From the NCBI GenBank assembly GCA_964017155.1, contig OZ024854.1:55495941-55559940 (forward strand): a DNA stretch of 64,000 nt, in the 5' to 3' direction. The translations under genes and the position numbers were made by a program. The notes below the pieces were generated by a model. That model made no database searches, was not told where the DNA came from, and was given only the letters and a program-made list of their open reading frames with translations. This DNA comes from Oasisia sp. SBJ-2009 (Eukaryota > Annelida > Polychaeta > Sabellida > Siboglinidae). Of this stretch, positions 37,165 through 47,849 are shown piece after piece; the first letter of the stretch is position 1, and each line of letters opens with the position of its first letter.

Positions 37165-38240
37165 TTTGTCGAAATATTATAGGTGAAGGAAATCTCACTA
37201 GTACAATATCACATTTGTTTGTCATACATGCATTGCTAAATACAAGTTTACCTTTGGTCTTGCAAATTGGATGTCAGACCCGCAGCAAAACCACTTTCGT
37301 TTGGATCTGGCCCAAACGTTACCGTAAGAACGCCATGGAATATGTTATAATGCATCCTTCCCCGTGATAACGTAGAATACAGGATAACGTAAAATACATC
37401 ATTTCATATTACTGAACCATATGTAATTAAATTAGGTATGTACATCATGCACAACTTTTATTTCACAAAATAAACAAGGTAATCTCATATAGTATACCTT
37501 GAATGTATACTTGGGAAAGAAAACATTATCATTATGAAGGGAATCTAGCTAATACAATGTCTTATTTGTTTGTCATGCATGCATTGCTAAATGCAAACTT
37601 ATCTTTGGTTTTGCAAATTGTTTGTTAGACCCGCAGCAGAACCACTTTCCTGTTAATCTGGCCTAAACGTTGCCATAAGAACGCCATGAAAGGTGTTACA
37701 ATGCTTCCTTCCCCGCGATAACGTAAAATACCGGATAACGTAAAATACATCATTTGGTATTATTGGACCATATGTAATAAAATTACGTATGTATATCATG
37801 CACAACTTTTATTTCATAACATAAATTAATAAGGTAATCTCGTATAGTATACCTTGAATATAAATTCTGAAAACAAAACTACTTCATTATGAATTAAATC
37901 TAGCTAGTACAATATTACATTTATTTGTCGTGCATGCATTGCTAAATATAAACTTATCTTTGGTTTTGCAAATTGTGCGTTAGACCCGCAGCAGAAACAC
38001 TTTCGTTTGGATCTGGCGTAAACTTTGCCATAAGAACAGTATGGAATGTTTTATTATGCTTTCTTCCCCGCGATAACGTAGAATACCGGATAACGTAAAA
38101 TACAACATTTGATATTATCGGACCATACGTGATTAAATTAGGTCTCTATATTATGCACAACTTGTATTTCACAAATGAAACAAGATACTTTCATGTATTA
38201 TACCTTGATTGTATACTGGGGAAAGCACGTATATGATAAA
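37165..38240. repeat. Three tandem units of about 360 bp
   Basis: Units start near 37180, 37541 and 37897 and share TTGTCATGCATGCATTGCTAA, GACCCGCAGCAGAACCACTT, CTTCCCCGCGATAACGTA and CATGCACAACTTTTATTTC. A fourth, partial unit begins near 38175. Each carries two adjacent copies of the 17-bp motif. They lie upstream of the transposase-like gene, toward the right TIR. Confidence 0.8.
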
Positions 38241-38829
38241 AGTGGATAACGTTGAATACATTCTTAACGAGGACGCTGTTTTTCTGCCACGATCAAAAAA
38301 GTTGATCATGCTAATAGCTTATGTTTTTATGTGTCAACCCCATGTATATGTGTTAAGCAGATATACTTTCCAATCAGATACCACTTCATTGGTAAACAGT
38401 TATGATATATATTATGCGGATAGCGTAAAATACATTAATTTTGTGGACAATTTATATATTCGTGGGTAAGGTAAGGAAAATATATGCGAATATTTTAGGG
38501 AACACCATAAAATAATAGGTATGTATTCATAGAATGAACTAAAACAAAAAAAAAGCAGCTAACAGTTACTAAATATTACAATTATCATCCTTTTTAGTAC
38601 TACCCTTTGCTGTGGACAAGCCAAAATGGGATTTTTCTGTGTTTCGTAGACACAAACTCATATAAATTATCATACCACCATATAAAGACGACTATTGCAA
38701 GAAAGAGCAAGCCGAGCTCCATTTAAATAAGCTATTTATATTCCTAGCAAAGCCATATCACTGATTTTATAGACCAAAGACACAATATTTGCTACTGGCG
38801 ACGTTTTCGGGACTTTTAACCATAAAGGT

Positions 38830-39350
38830 ACTTTCATGCCGTTATGTAGGAAAGAGTTAAAACATGAACAGTTCTGCCGCTGTCAGTTCTTTACCAGCAT
38901 CCATGCGTCGTCTTTGATGCATTAGAAGCATTGGCAAATCAAGCCCCTTCCCCGGACCAGCTAGCCCCCACTGCATGTGCCGCGAAATAGTCACATACCT
39001 AAAATATCTATCTATCTATATTATGGCCTGCACAGCTGTATGTCACAACGACCTGTGTGTATCTGACAGTATATTAGCATAAAAACAAAAACTGTAGTTC
39101 CAATTAACACACAGCAATTGTGTAATCAGAATGCAAAATGTCTGTGTAAAGGGATTATGACCTTGACCTTATGTTTTGAACGTAATATCACTGAGCGTTT
39201 TTTTTTACAAAGGCAAACATTCTGTTTACTTTCATATATTCGACAAGGAGAATACTTTTAGAAACCCAACGTTCAAACATGAATCTGATTGGCGATGGGC
39301 AAACGAATTGACAGAGCAGCTTTAAGTCACACATAAATAATGATGGGCAT
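38830..39350. other. No recognisable feature
   Basis: Spacer between the right transposon end and the Ig-like exon. It has a short (CTAT)n near 39008 but no exon that would continue the phase-2 donor at 39352. Confidence 0.4.
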
Positions 39351-39352
39351 AC

Positions 39353-39575
39353 CTTCTCCAATGTATGAGGCTTCGCGTAGACGACTCATTGTGTTCACGA
39401 AAGTGACTCTTTCGTGGACCAACAAGTTTGTTTCCACGCATGAAGACTACACCTTTCTTGTCAGTGATGTACTCCTTCCACACCGACAGGGGTAGCCTTG
39501 TTGAGTACTGAGTTACTACTAATATACTTGCAGTCGATCCCACAGGGAGAGCTAATTCGAGGCAGTTGCAATTTC
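39353..39575 (-). CDS. Ig-like domain exon following a signal peptide
   Basis: Acceptor GTTATAG|GA (39576-39577) and donor GGAGAAG|GTATGC bound 223 open bases. The start phase fits the signal-peptide exon exactly (C + GA reads Arg). The peptide NCNCLELALPVGSTASILVV...LSVWKEYITDKKGVVFMRG has the layout of an Ig V-type first half: A'-B strands with GSTASI, C strand with W, and a variable-looking C'/D region. An N-glycosylation site (NESS) is near the end. It ends in phase 2. The second half of the domain is not adjacent; the V-like half at 29103-29253 is a tempting partner, but its phase does not match. Confidence 0.45.
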
Positions 39576-39797
39576 CTATAACACACAAACTAGATTCGCT
39601 ACAACCCAAAAGAATAGACAGTAGGGTGGCATTTGTTTTACTATATCGAGTGACTGGAACGTTCTGGAATATGGTCATTAGGGCTAAAGATGCAACATCG
39701 TCATTGTAATTATTTCTTCAGATACAATGAAATGGCGCGTATGTAGGCACGCACGCACACGCACATACATATTCGCGTATCCTCCTGTCATACTTAC

Positions 39798-39849
39798 GCA
39801 AAGTGGCCGAAATAACAAACAGAACTAGTTCTATTGTGAGAAGATCCAT
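39798..39849 (-). CDS. First coding exon: signal peptide
   Basis: ATG at 39849 opens MDLLTIELVLFVISATL, a short hydrophobic signal-peptide core, ended by a strong donor C|GTAAGTATG in phase 1. Splitting a signal exon from Ig exons in phase 1 is the usual arrangement in secreted and receptor Ig proteins, and the next exon at 39575 fits this phase. The region upstream (39948 onward) belongs to a sequence duplicated at 43643, so the promoter of this gene may have come from a repeat. Confidence 0.45.
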
Positions 39850-39947
39850 GGCTATGGTGAACTGCTCAACCCCTCCATAAAATAGTGGTCGACAATACAA
39901 AATAAAACGTTACGTTAAACGCAATATGACGCACCATATGACGTAGA

Positions 39948-40631
39948 CCCATAGATATAAATAGAACACGCCAGTAGAACAAGATGGCTTGGTCGCTATC
40001 AGTTGACACATGATACTCTGAAGGCAACACGGCTGGTGACAGCCAGGCTACAGCACGGCAGAAAGGCCACTGCAGTCAATGTATATACATAGGACTGCAC
40101 CAAATTGTCTACATAATTATCACGTTATTTATTTACTGACATCAGTTAGCCAGTGTTGTTTAATTGTGTACAATGTGTTCAAACAGTTGCCTCTCTGATA
40201 TGCCAGTATGAAACAAATCAACAGGCTTATACTTAGTATACAGTGTCTCGCTGTGTGATGGGTGAGTACAGCTTAGTACTATTTAATTTGTTGTTCTACC
40301 AGATCCACAATTGTTGTGGTGTTTTACCAACAAAGTCATTTAAAAATCAACCAACTGAAGTCCGTACTGAAGTCCGTCCTCCAAAGACATTGGAGAGAAC
40401 ACCCACACCTATATAGTGGATGAGATAATAGGGAAAACAACAACAAAACAGAGCTGCCAACATTACTAACAACAACAGTAGTAGAAAATGTAGAAAAGTA
40501 GTAATATTAAGATAGTGTCAATAGTAATAATAATAAATAAATAAATAAATAAATAATTAGACAAACTACAACAAAACAGCACGGATGTCATGGTAACAGG
40601 TTTCCTTAAAATTACCGCAGTTTCCCTTTCA
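39948..40631 (+). repeat. Dispersed repeat part A, copy 1
   Basis: It starts CCATAGATATAAATAGAACA and is about 90% identical by eye to 43643-44351: shared CATAGGACTGCACCAA, GTGTACAATGTGTTCAAA and CAGTGTCTCGCTGTGTGA. It stops at TTTCCCTTTCA in both copies. Non-coding, type unknown. Confidence 0.75.
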
Positions 40632-40639
40632 CTTTGCTC

Positions 40640-41290
40640 GGCATTCAGGTCTTTTCTTTTCATCTGGGAATCTGCAGAAGGCAGTACCCATTATCAATAA
40701 TTAGTAGTCATAAAATAGTACCATATTATAATTAGGCTATGAGATTAATATAAAATATGTCACTCACACTACGACTATGCACTGTAATATTATTAAAAAT
40801 CGGTTTGGTACATAATTCACCCAACATGTATTATTGTTGATCAATTTTCATATGACTTTAATGTCTTAAAACTATTAATTTCCTAAATTAATGGCAGTGG
40901 AACATAAATATGTTCGTAGACTATAACCTAAGCTATATATTGTATAACTGAGATTCTCACCTGTGGAAAGAGACTCTGGATCCTGTTTTCTGTCGGTTGG
41001 TACAGTTGTACGCTACACAGGAAATAACCATACTTGCTAGTTCACAATGACTGTTGTAGCCAGCATGTCCCCAAATGGATTAATGTTGTTCACATCAGTG
41101 TCAACCACCGAACTGGCCAGAGACATAGTAGCCATCTGGGATATTGACCTCAGGTTAAACTCATTTCCAGCTCACAACCCTTCCCCTAATGACTATATAA
41201 GCTGGAGGCTACAATCCATCCCACTGGATGATTATTCACATAGCCGAGGAACCACAGTGACCAATATTTAGATCCCTACCCCAGTTCTAT
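40640..41290. other. Sequence present only in copy 1 between parts A and B
   Basis: About 650 bp here against about 165 bp of unrelated sequence in copy 2. No recognisable genes. Confidence 0.5.
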
Positions 41291-41292
41291 TC

Positions 41293-41541
41293 TATATCCT
41301 GCCAGTGAGTACGGCACTTTCTGCCGTGCTATGGCTGTGCTAGTGAATTATCGCCAGTGGTCCACAGCGGCTTCAGTGCAGCGGGCCAGCTTATCACTCT
41401 AGTCTATAGGGGAATGATTAATGATCTAACTCTGTGCGTAGACCCTATTGTATGATGCGAAGCGAAGTTGTATGTTCCTCTAATGTTTTGGTATAGAAAT
41501 AGTGTCGTTTTATGATTTGTGCCTAATAGAATGTTGCAAAG
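41293..41541 (+). repeat. Dispersed repeat part B, copy 1
   Basis: Matches 44519-44768: CCTGCCAGTGAGTACGGCAC, GACCCTATTGTATGATGCG, AATAGTGTCGTTTTATGATT. It follows part A in the same order in both places, so A and B probably belong to one element with a variable middle. Confidence 0.75.
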
Positions 41542-41949
41542 ATTCTACATAGACGCAACATGTCAACGTCTTCAGTATGATATTACGCCCACTAGTGTGT
41601 GGGTTTAAGCATAGGCTTCTATCAAAAATAAACTGCTACGATGTCTCACTCTTGACTGTGGCACATATGTGAAGCGTGAGCCAGGTTAATATCCACATAT
41701 GGGATGTTCACCATGTGTATTGCGCGACATCCAATGCTGACAACCTTCTCTGGGAGAGTTAAGGCAGTTAAAGTTGCAACTTTTTGCGAGGAGGAATCGT
41801 AGTTACAATCACTGCTTACTACTGTAAGAAAACCTATCTAGTTCTGATTTAGTACAAGGACACGCCATGCGATAGTATCTGGAAGAATCGAAAGGTATGT
41901 GATCGTGCGATAAATGGAAGTTTCGCTTTGACGTTTGACTACTATGTCA

Positions 41950-42240
<291 letters not shown>

Positions 42241-42734
42241 ACTGATGTAGTGAGTGCCGTATTAATTTACTTGTTGGTTTAATGAGTTTTACGGTTTTTA
42301 ATTACGTTGTTTGGTTATGCCAGCTATCCATCGAATTTCAAGAGTGGGCATTTTATTTACGCATATATGGAAGACGGGTAAGCAAGGTGATTGCCAGTAT
42401 GACGTTAGTAATACAGTCGAATGATAGGTGTCAATGTTTCAATTTGGAATTATCATGAGGGTAACTAGAAGCCTGTCAGTGTGATGAAATTGGCACGATT
42501 TACAATAGCTTTTTACAAGAGTATATCAATAAAATGTATGTGTAATATCATTGCCATAAAGTGTAATTACATCCGATAAATTATTAAACTGTCTTGTCTA
42601 CTTTGTTTATTTTAAAGACTGACGCTTATGATAGGAATTCCAATTTAAAACACAGCTGTGTGCAACGTGACCTTTATTACATAACTGTTGATCATATTAT
42701 GTAATACATATAGATCTTAAGATTATAATAATTG

Positions 42735-43165
42735 TCTTTAGATTGTCATCACTTTAAATGGAACCAACATTGAGCAGGTGTCACATACAAAATTCCTTGG
42801 AGTAATCATTGATGAAAACGTAACAAAAAAAGCAAAGCCGTTTTGCATAAGATAGAGCATTTTCTTGTCTTTCAAGCATTACGTACGTTATACCAGTCAC
42901 TTATTGAACCATACATGCATGTCTTATTGCTGTAAAATGTGGGGAACCATGTATCCATCTAGACTCAAACAAACTCACTGTTACAGAAAAAAAAATGTGA
43001 ATTATCTTTAATCTTGAATACCATGGACATACATCTGTAAGTTTTCACCGCTCAGAAATTCTTAAACTTCAAGATTTAATTACAACTAAAGCTATTATTA
43101 TGTTTTATAAAGCAAACAACCACTGTTTAGAAGGTCGTGTACAAGCGTTTTTTTAACCGCACACA
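42735..43165 (+). pseudogene. LINE RT C-terminal fossil
   Basis: Reading across several breaks gives ITLNGTNIEQVSHTKFLGVIIDE (post-RT thumb), then SLIEPYMH..YCCKMWGTMYPSRLKQ, a cysteine-rich block, then FHRSEILKLQDLITTKAIIMFYKANN. This order is typical of Jockey/CR1-type RT C-termini. The copy is short, full of stops, and lies between the two copies of the A/B repeat. Confidence 0.55.
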
Positions 43166-43642
43166 ACCCAACAACTACAATCTATGCATGTGCATTTTTC
43201 TATTTTGGAGAATTTAAATGATATGGTAAATGTGTATTATCTACACAATGTTGATGTCAAACATGTGTTTGTATTTGTGTGCACATAACATTTGCAAGCT
43301 TTGTGATGTGTTAATTGTCAAATGAACTGCAATTGAGAGTGGTAGAAAGGTGATTATAATGTATTCCCTTAAGCTTGTATGGCAGAAATGCTTTATGAGA
43401 TTTACCGAGATTTGCCGTCCAGTATTTACCTGAATGGCGGAAACGTGCCAACCAACGCAGTGGCACTGTTAAAATGCACGATTGTAGTGACGGTGTAGCG
43501 AAACACCTGGCCATTAAAACATCGGGCACGAGCAGAGGTCGTACGCGCATGCGCGGAATAGAATGACCAGAGTTTTCGTTACTTACGCTCTGTGTAGCGA
43601 AACATCTGGCCGTTGAAAAATCGGACACAGTGGTCACGTGCA

Positions 43643-44351
43643 ACCATAGATATAAATAGAACATGCCAGTAGAACAAGATCGCGCGGCCACTATCAGTTG
43701 ACACACGATATTTTGAAGTCAACACGGGCTGGTGACAGCCATGCAACTGCACGGCAGAAACCCACTGCAGTCCCTGCATATACATAGGACTGCACCAAGT
43801 TTTCTACATAATGATCACGTTATTTATTTACTGACATCAGTTAGCCAGTGTTGTTTAATAGTGTACAATGTGTTCAAAAAGTTTCCTCTCTGATATGCCA
43901 GTATGAAACAAATCAACAGGCTTGTACTTAGTATACAGTGTCTCGCTGTGTGAGGGGTGAGTACAGCTTAGTACTATTTAATTTGTTGTTCTACCAGATC
44001 CACAATTATTGTGGTGGTTTACAATAAATGTCATTTAAAAATCAACCAACTGAAGTCCGTCCTCCACATTGAAGACATTGGAGAGAACACCCACACCTAT
44101 ATAATTAATTAAAATTTTGCAGATTAAGAAACAGACCATGCAAATGGATGAGAGAATAAGGAAAACAACAATAAAACAGAGCTGCCAACATTACTAACAA
44201 CAACAGTAGTAGAAAAGGTAGAAAAGTAGTAATATTAAGATAGTGTCAATAGTAATAAAAATAAATAAATAAAATTAGACAAACTACAACAAAACAGCAG
44301 CGATGTCATAGTAACAGATTTCCTTGAAAATGACCACAGTTTCCCTTTCAT
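43643..44351 (+). repeat. Dispersed repeat part A, copy 2
   Basis: See copy 1 at 39948. It differs mainly by small indels, including ATTAATTAAAATTTTGCAGA near 44103. Confidence 0.75.
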
Positions 44352-44518
44352 GTCCCCCTAAACAGAATTAGTTTGGCCATTTCATGACGGGATGATGGCA
44401 TATTCCCATGTACGATAATATAATAATGGATTCAGGAACAGTAGCAGTTTACATGACCTGCATGCTACCTTGGCAGCCATCCTCGTAACAAGGTAGCCAC
44501 CGATGTTAAAGTTATATT

Positions 44519-44768
44519 TTATATATCCTGCCAGTGAGTACAGCACTTTCTGCCGTGCAAGTAAATGGCAGCCAGTGGTCCACACAGGCTTCAGTGCAGC
44601 GGGCCAGTTTGTCACTCTAGTCTACAGGGGAAAGATCTAACTCTGTAATGATCTAACTCTGTGCGTAGACCCTATTGTATGATGCGAAGCGAAGTTGTAT
44701 GTTCCTCTAATGTTTTGGTATAGAAATAGTGTCGTTTTATGATTTGTGCCTAATAGAATGTTGCAAAT
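44519..44768 (+). repeat. Dispersed repeat part B, copy 2
   Basis: See copy 1 at 41293. The last 150 bp are almost identical between copies, with a short internal duplication here (GATCTAACTCTGTAAT). Confidence 0.75.
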
Positions 44769-44779
44769 ATTCGTGCGTG

Positions 44780-45154
44780 CAACTTACCCAGCAAACTTCG
44801 CTGAAATATTCGGTCGTCGACGACCAGATTTATAGCAACAACGACACTACCTAGGATACGGGAAAGACTGCGTTTTGCTGTTACGTAGTTCATGTTCAAT
44901 ATAAAATATGTTGATAATTAACTGTAATTATATATTACTAGCATAGTTTTTATTATAATGTATTCAGATTTTTAGCCGGTTAAAACGGAAAATAAAATTG
45001 GCGCTTTGTTTAATAATTACCATGTCCATGATATAATAATTGTTTTATTTATGTCTTTATTGTTATCCACGGATATTTACACAACATAGTATTTTATTTA
45101 TTTATTTTTATTTTACAACATATTTACAATTTATATTGTTGCTTTAGGAAAGTA
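44780..45154. other. AT-rich DNA without recognisable features
   Basis: Leads into a LINE/SINE-like tail at 45155; no coding match seen. Confidence 0.4.
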
Positions 45155-45387
<233 letters not shown>

Positions 45388-45579
45388 TTATAGAAAATAA
45401 AGACTTATTTGTAGTTCAATTAATTATGGGGAATCCAAATTAGCCATAATATTTAGTGAATCTAGGTGAAAAGACGAGGTGCAAGTTGGGTATTTATGTA
45501 TTATGGTGCATATTTGCAAGGCAAAATTAACCTGACATATGATACCCATTAGTGACTGATGTTTATTTTTAGTTCCCTT

Positions 45580-47425
45580 GGGAGTTTCAGTTGCTATTGT
45601 GGTAGTCACCAGTCGGCAGCACTGCACTGCACATACCAACTACCCCTTTCACACACCACTGCACACATTTAACCCAGCCCACTATATAAACCCCCAACAC
45701 ACCAATACCAAGTGCGCCAAACCAGATCCAAGAGTACGAGAAGAACCATATTCCTCTGACTCTGGATCTATGGCAACACCCAAGTCTACACTGTCTACGC
45801 TGCCTACACTGTCTCATCAACATGCTGTCGGTCGCGAAGCGACAAAGACTGCTTCCATCACTTGACTGTTGCTCTCCGTTTATCTCTCTGCTGTGAGAGT
45901 GATGTCCATGAGTCGATCTTTATATCTCTCAGTTTCAGGTTTCTCTTGATGGTATCTTTGAACCGGAGACGAGGGCGCCCTCTCTTTCTGTGACCAGAAG
46001 ACAGTTGGGAGTAGAGAAACTGCTTTGGTAGCCTGTCTGGTGACATCCTCATGAGGTGTCCAGTCCACCGGAGATTCTTTCTGATCAGATGATCTTCCAT
46101 AGATGGCAGCCCTGTCCGTTCGAGTATTTCCTTGTTTGTCACTTTGTCCATGCAGGTTATCCTCATGATCGAACGCAGATGTCGCATCATGAAGGCATGC
46201 AGCTTTTTCACTTGTCGTCTGTACACTGTCCAGACCCCGGCTCCGCATAGGAGGGTGGACAGCACGATTGCACGGTATATCTTGCCTTTAACCCGCATGG
46301 ACAAATGGTGTTTGTTCCAGAGACTCTGGCGTAGTCGGCCGAAAGATACATCTGTCAATGCACCCGTCACTTGATATAGTGCTTCCGAGGTAGGTGAATT
46401 CCAGAACAGAGTTCCGCCTGTTTCCATCAACCATGATATCCTCCTCTCGGGTTCTTGTAGAGTTTGGTTGGTACAGCACCTCGGTCTTCTTGATGTTAAT
46501 CTTCAGGCCGTACTTCTTTGACGCACTTGAGAAAGCATCCACTATTTTCTGCATCTCTTCAGCAGAGTGTGCAACCAGTGCACTGTCATCTGCGAATAGC
46601 AGCACTCTCATCAGTATGCGAGTAGTATTAGTCTTCGCTCTGAAGTGTGCGACGTTGAATAGTTCAGCGCTCTGTCTGGACTGTATGTAGACGCTATCCC
46701 CATGTCTCGGAAAGCATCGTCGAGCATTGCTGATAGGAAGATGGAAAAGAACGTGGGGGTCAGTACACAACCTTGCTTGACCCCATTTGTGACCCTGAAC
46801 GATTCCGAGACTACCCCTCCAACATTCGCCATCATTCCGGTATGTAGTACCTCGATCATTGTTGTGAACTTCTCTGGGCAGCCATGCTTCTTCAGTAGCT
46901 GCCACAGTCCAGTCCTCCCAACTGTGTCGAACGCCTTACTGAAGTCGACAAACACCATGTACCGTGGTCGGTCCTGCTCAATGCACTTTTCTTGTAGTTG
47001 TCGGAGATAAAATATCATATCTATGGTGCTCCGGTTACCTCTGAAGCCACATTGTGTCTCTGTCTCTGGTGTTATGTGGGTAGAGAGTCTGTTGAGGAGG
47101 ATCTTGGCGAAGAGCTTGCCTGCTATGGAAAGAAGAGAGATTCCTCTGTAGTTCCCACAGTCTGTTCGATCACCTTTCTTATAGATGGTCATAGTGCTGG
47201 CATCCGTCCATGCTTGTGGTACAGAACCCATCTCCCAGGCATTGATGATTAGTTGGTGCAGTCTGCTGAACAGATTGTCTCCTCCATGCTTCCATACTTC
47301 TGCAGGAATTCCATCTCCTCCAGGTGCTTTGCCATATTTCAGGCCGGCGATTGCTCTAGCCATCTCATCCATAGTTGGAATCTCATCGAGGCTTGTCTTG
47401 GTAATGCGCTGCGGGACGTAGAAAG
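45580..47425 (-). pseudogene. APE-type LINE, RT half (other half at 51412-53000)
   Basis: 47372-46690 reads MDEMARAIAGLKYGKAPGGDGIPAEVW, YKKGDRTDCGNYRGISLL, CGFRGNRSTIDMIF, KAFDTVGR and GVKQGCVLTPTFFS. A frameshift near 46690 leads into the catalytic LLFADDSALVAHS. Another shift near 46400 leads into a C-terminal zinc knuckle and RKNLRWTGHLMRM...GRPRLRFKD. This LINE type is often mis-annotated as craniofacial development protein 2-like; I do not assign a clade. The 3' UTR runs to about 45580. The upstream end stops at VPFYVPQRITKTSLDE near 47425, where unrelated DNA intervenes until the endonuclease half resumes at 51412. Confidence 0.85.
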
Positions 47426-47849
47426 GGACATTAGCCCTATACTTAAGCTATACTTAGGAGCTGCGCATTCTCCTAGCTGGCCAGTAGCTGACCGGCCGGT
47501 GTGGGTATTATTATATGTCGACTAGACTAGTGTCCGAGCCTGTCCGAAGCATGGTTCACTATAAAAGGTAATGCATGCCTATAGCTAGGGTCTGCCTCGT
47601 GGCAGATGGAATAAATACCGTCGGAGGAAGACTGGACGGGAGCTGGGGAGAGGCAACGCAGGGAAGATGATTGTAGTATTGTGTTGAATGGAATAAATAC
47701 GTGTTGTTACAAAACCGATCCTGGACTTCTGCTTGAAAAGATAATACACTTCGTGTGTGTTACGAGGTTTGCAACGGAGGACCGATCTGGAAGTAGATCC
47801 CGAGTTGTAAGTTCTCTGACATGCAGGTTAGTGTAATACATCATGACCA

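Larger units (their letters stand above)
33484..38821 (-). mobile_element. 5.3-kb DNA transposon candidate with 28-bp TIRs
   Basis: The left end reads GGTTGAAAGTCCCGAAAA then TGTCGCCAGT (33484-33511). The right end, inverted, reads GGTTAAAAGTCCCGAAAA then CGTCGCCAGT (38821-38794): 2 mismatches in 28. ATAA borders both sides (33480-33483 and 38822-38825), a possible 4-bp target duplication. Inside is a decayed transposase-like gene on the minus strand (34744-36953). At least twelve copies of GGATAACGTARAATACA lie on both sides of it, some within about 360-bp tandem units. Superfamily not assigned. Confidence 0.65.

Noticed and set aside
46394..47525. Plus-strand frames opposite the LINE RT
   Set aside because: Antisense shadows of the minus-strand reverse transcriptase.
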